Below are positions 34,812 to 37,379 of a DNA stretch of 37,379 nucleotides, one piece after another; within the stretch, counting starts at the first letter, position 1; each line of letters opens with the position of its first letter. Where the stretch lies: contig JAEZPG010000018.1 of assembly GCA_023413555.1 (NCBI GenBank), positions 1 to 37,379 of the forward strand. The letters are read 5' to 3'. A program made the translations under genes and the position numbers. Source of the DNA: Bacillota bacterium. Its GTDB lineage: Bacteria > Bacillota > Clostridia > Lachnospirales > Lachnospiraceae. Under the pieces are notes generated by a model that was given only the letters and a program-made list of their open reading frames with translations, was not told the DNA's origin and searched no databases.

Positions 34812-36122
34812 TTATAAAATATCAATATATTCCCCAGCTAAAGCCTTATTCATGTTACGTACTGCACAGAACTTTCCACACATGCTACAGGTATCACTAT
34901 GATCTTCTTCAGGAGCACGACTACCACGAATGGTTCTGGCTGTTACAGGATCCAGTGCACACTCAAATTGTACGTTCCAATCTAAGGTACGACGGGCATC
35001 CGCCATCTTGTCGTCAAGGTCTCGAGCACCTGGAATACCTTTAGCAATGTCTGCTGCATGAGCGGCAATCTTGGATGCAATAATTCCTTGTTTGACATCC
35101 TCCACATTTGGAAGTGCCAGATGTTCCGCAGGTGTTACATAACAAAGAAAAGCTGCTCCATTCATAGCGGCAATTGCTCCTCCAATCGCACCGGTAATAT
35201 GGTCATAACCTGGAGCAATGTCTGTTACTATTGGCCCAAGTACATAAAATGGAGCACCCATGCACAGGGTTTTCTGTATTTCCATATTTGCTGCAATCTG
35301 ATTTAGCGGTACATGTCCAGGCCCCTCTACCATGACCTGAACATTGTGATCCCAAGCTCTATTTGTCAGTTCACCAAGTCTTATCAGCTCCTCAATCTGA
35401 CATACATCCGTAGCGTCAGCAAGACATCCCGGGCGGCACGCATCCCCTAGAGAAATCGTAACATCATACTCTTCGCAAATATCAAGAATGTCATCAAAAT
35501 ATTCATAAAATGGGTTTTCTTCTCCTGTCATACTCATCCAAGCAAATACCAAACTTCCTCCACGACTGACAATATTCATTTTCCGTTTGTGTCTACGTAT
35601 CTGTTCAATGGTTGTCCTTGTAATGCCACAATGCAGGGTAACAAAATCAACTCCATCCTGTGCATGAAGGCGCACCACTTCAATAAAGTCTTGTGCTGTT
35701 AAAGAAGATAAATCCCTTTTATAATGTATGACACTATCATATATCGGAACTGTACCAATCATAGCCGTGCACTCACTAGTCAACTTACGTCTAAAAGGTT
35801 GGGTATTTCCATGGCTTGATAAATCCATAATAGCCTCAGCGCCCATACTAACAGCACTTTTTACTTTCTCCATCTCGATTTCATAATCCTTACAATCTCT
35901 GGACACTCCAAGGTTCACATTAATTTTGGTGCGTAACATACTGCCCACTCCTTCTACGTCGAGGCACGTATGATTCTTATTGGCACAGATTACTACTTTA
36001 CCCTCACTCACTAGTTTCATTAACTTATCAATTGACATCTTTTCCTTTTCTGCAACCTTTTTCAGTTCTGGTGTAATGATACCGCGACGTGCGGCATCCA
36101 TCTGGGTTGTATAATTTCTCAT
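34812..36122 (-). CDS. thiC: Phosphomethylpyrimidine synthase ThiC
   Basis: About 436 residues. ThiC is a radical-SAM enzyme that turns aminoimidazole ribotide into hydroxymethylpyrimidine phosphate, the pyrimidine half of thiamine. The start MRNYTTQMDAARRGIITPE, the central GVDFVTLHCGITR and MVEGPGHVPLNQI, and the C-terminal iron-sulfur motif CSMCGKFC are all present. ATG 36122 (GGAGA ten bases upstream) is preferred; an in-frame codon at 36161 has no ribosome site. It lies 54 bases after thiD. Confidence 0.96.
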   Translation of the reverse strand: MRNYTTQMDAARRGIITPELKKVAEKEKMSIDKLMKLVSEGKVVICANKNHTCLDVEGVGSMLRTKINVNLGVSRDCKDYEIEMEKVKSAVSMGAEAIMDLSSHGNTQPFRRKLTSECTAMIGTVPIYDSVIHYKRDLSSLTAQDFIEVVRLHAQDGVDFVTLHCGITRTTIEQIRRHKRKMNIVSRGGSLVFAWMSMTGEENPFYEYFDDILDICEEYDVTISLGDACRPGCLADATDVCQIEELIRLGELTNRAWDHNVQVMVEGPGHVPLNQIAANMEIQKTLCMGAPFYVLGPIVTDIAPGYDHITGAIGGAIAAMNGAAFLCYVTPAEHLALPNVEDVKQGIIASKIAAHAADIAKGIPGARDLDDKMADARRTLDWNVQFECALDPVTARTIRGSRAPEEDHSDTCSMCGKFCAVRNMNKALAGEYIDIL

Positions 36123-36176
36123 TTTAGTCTCTCCATTCTTCGCTAATATTGTATTATTCATGTCCTAATCATCTTC

Positions 36177-36980
36177 TTACGGATTCCTAGTAAATTCATT
36201 AGCACACGCAAATCCATGGGATAACGGCCCGCTACTCTTCCCAAGGTTGAGCATTGCTAAAAGCGCACCACTTATATACTGCTTAGCTCGTTCCACAGAG
36301 GTATCTAGGTCAAATCCTTTTGCCAGATTGGAGGCAATGGCCGATGATAGGGTACAACCCGTACCATGAGTATTGGGATTATGAATGCGTTCTCCGTAAA
36401 ACCAACGATAGGTGCCATTACGGTATAACAGATCACTTGCGTCATTAAACTTATGACCGCCTTTGCAAAGAACTGCGCAGTGATATTGATTAGAAATCAG
36501 ATCGGCCGCTGATATCATGTCATCTGAAGATTCAATATGTAGATTGGTTAGCTCTTCTGCTTCAGGAATATTGGGTGTCAGAATACTAGCAAGTGGAAAA
36601 AGAGAGTTCTTTAATTCCTCTATTGCCTCTATACTCATGAGACGAGCGCCACTTGTGGCAGCCATAACTGGATCTACCACTATATTCTTGGCTTGATATT
36701 GTTTTAATTTATAGGCGATAACCTCTATCAGTTCTTTTTCTGGAACCATACCTATCTTTACTGCATCCGGATAGATGTCGGTAAATACACTATCCAATTC
36801 CTGGGATAAGAATTCCGGAGTTACATTTAATATAGCTGTTACACCAGTAGTACTTTGAGCAGTTAAGGCAGTGATGGCGCTCATGGCATATATTCCATTG
36901 GCCATCATCGTTTTGATGTCTGCCTGGATGCCTGCACCTCCACTGGAGTCACTACCAGCGATTGTCAATGCTTTTTTCAT
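36177..36980 (-). CDS. thiD: Hydroxymethylpyrimidine (phosphate) kinase ThiD
   Basis: About 267 residues, normal length. KKALTIAGSDSSGGAGIQADIKT is the ThiD N-terminus with the substrate pocket, VVDPVMAATSGARL carries the mid-domain motif, and NPNTHGTGCTLSSAIASNLAKG holds the anion hole and catalytic Cys. It phosphorylates the pyrimidine made by ThiC to the diphosphate used by ThiE. ATG 36980 is four bases after the thiE stop, with AGAAGGAGA as ribosome site. Confidence 0.96.
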   Translation of the reverse strand: MKKALTIAGSDSSGGAGIQADIKTMMANGIYAMSAITALTAQSTTGVTAILNVTPEFLSQELDSVFTDIYPDAVKIGMVPEKELIEVIAYKLKQYQAKNIVVDPVMAATSGARLMSIEAIEELKNSLFPLASILTPNIPEAEELTNLHIESSDDMISAADLISNQYHCAVLCKGGHKFNDASDLLYRNGTYRWFYGERIHNPNTHGTGCTLSSAIASNLAKGFDLDTSVERAKQYISGALLAMLNLGKSSGPLSHGFACANEFTRNP

Positions 36981-36984
36981 AAAA

Positions 36985-37379
36985 CTATCTCCTTCTCCTT
37001 CTATTGGGATCAAATGGCTCAAATGATGACACTGTCTCTATGGTAAGCTTTTTTAATTCTACTGTTGCAGCTTTAATATCACTTTGAGCCAATATTGCAC
37101 TGATGACTGCAATTCCACATATTCCAGCACCGAAAAGCTCTTTCACATTATTTTTATTAATACCCCCAATGGCAATCACTGGAATATCAACAGCTTCGCA
37201 TATTGCTCTCAGTGTATCTCTGTTTACCTCCTTGGCATCATCCTTGGAGTCAGTGGGAAATACTGCGCCGACTCCTAGATAATCTGCACCATTCTTCTGG
37301 GCAAGAAGTGCCTGTTCCACAGTCTGGGCAGAAACGCCAATAATTTTATCGGGACCTAGCTTTCTGCGAACATCATCCG
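36985..37379 (-). CDS. thiE: Thiamine-phosphate synthase ThiE, 5' end outside window
   Basis: The frame is open to the window edge, so about 131 C-terminal codons of a protein usually near 210 residues are seen. Conserved blocks are IIGVSAQTVEQALLAQ, GADYLGVGAVFPTDSK and IPVIAIGGINKNNVKELF, then GIAVISAIL. ThiE joins pyrimidine diphosphate and thiazole phosphate to thiamine phosphate. The last six residues are NRRRRR, encoded by the AGAAGGAGAAGGAGA that also serves as the thiD ribosome site. A TPP riboswitch, if any, would lie beyond 37379. Confidence 0.93.
   Translation of the reverse strand, partial: DDVRRKLGPDKIIGVSAQTVEQALLAQKNGADYLGVGAVFPTDSKDDAKEVNRDTLRAICEAVDIPVIAIGGINKNNVKELFGAGICGIAVISAILAQSDIKAATVELKKLTIETVSSFEPFDPNRRRRR

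Overview
The window is AT-rich DNA with strong GGAGG-type ribosome binding sites, tight same-strand operons and U-tract terminators. This fits a low-GC Firmicute of class Clostridia, most likely a motile Lachnospiraceae/Lachnoclostridium-like bacterium. That is inferred from gene content and style; I cannot name the species. Almost every gene is on the minus strand; the AraC-type regulator at 6.7 kb is the only clear plus-strand gene.

Layout from left to right: (1) 0-5 kb: an EamA/DMT exporter, a LytTR regulator - DUF3021 membrane protein - ABC ATPase - ABC-2 permease operon, and an MFS transporter. (2) 5-8.6 kb: a MATE exporter divergent from an AraC regulator, a Cof-type HAD phosphatase, and a small decayed histidine-phosphatase relic. 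(3) 8.8-14 kb: a second ABC-2 exporter, preceded by an operon of a short UvrA-like ATPase, a uracil/hypoxanthine-type DNA glycosylase and a regulator with two MerR helix-turn-helix domains. (4) 14.2-21.3 kb: a compact chemotaxis operon transcribed cheY-cheA-cheW-mcp-cheR-cheB-cheD, with no flagellar genes and no cheC beside it. (5) 21.9-32 kb: a type I-C CRISPR-Cas locus. It is transcribed cas3-cas5c-cas8c-cas7-cas4-cas1-cas2, then a leader and an array of 28 repeats (26 identical, one with three mismatches, one strongly decayed) and 27 spacers. A clear promoter lies upstream of cas3. The cas1 frame is broken by one extra base in a run of eight A (plus strand). (6) 32-34.7 kb: an RpiB/LacAB-type protein, a Nim-like flavoprotein and a membrane GGDEF protein. 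(7) 34.8-37.4 kb: the thiamine genes thiE (cut by the window edge), thiD and thiC.

The genes form several independent modules: small-molecule export with local regulators, a self-contained chemosensory array, CRISPR immunity whose interference arm looks intact but whose spacer-acquisition arm may be disabled or conditionally expressed, and thiamine pyrimidine/thiazole assembly. The points most worth a second look are the cas1 frameshift, an 11-bp complementarity between the CRISPR repeat RNA and the cas3 ribosome binding site, and the UvrA-like/glycosylase/double-MerR operon.
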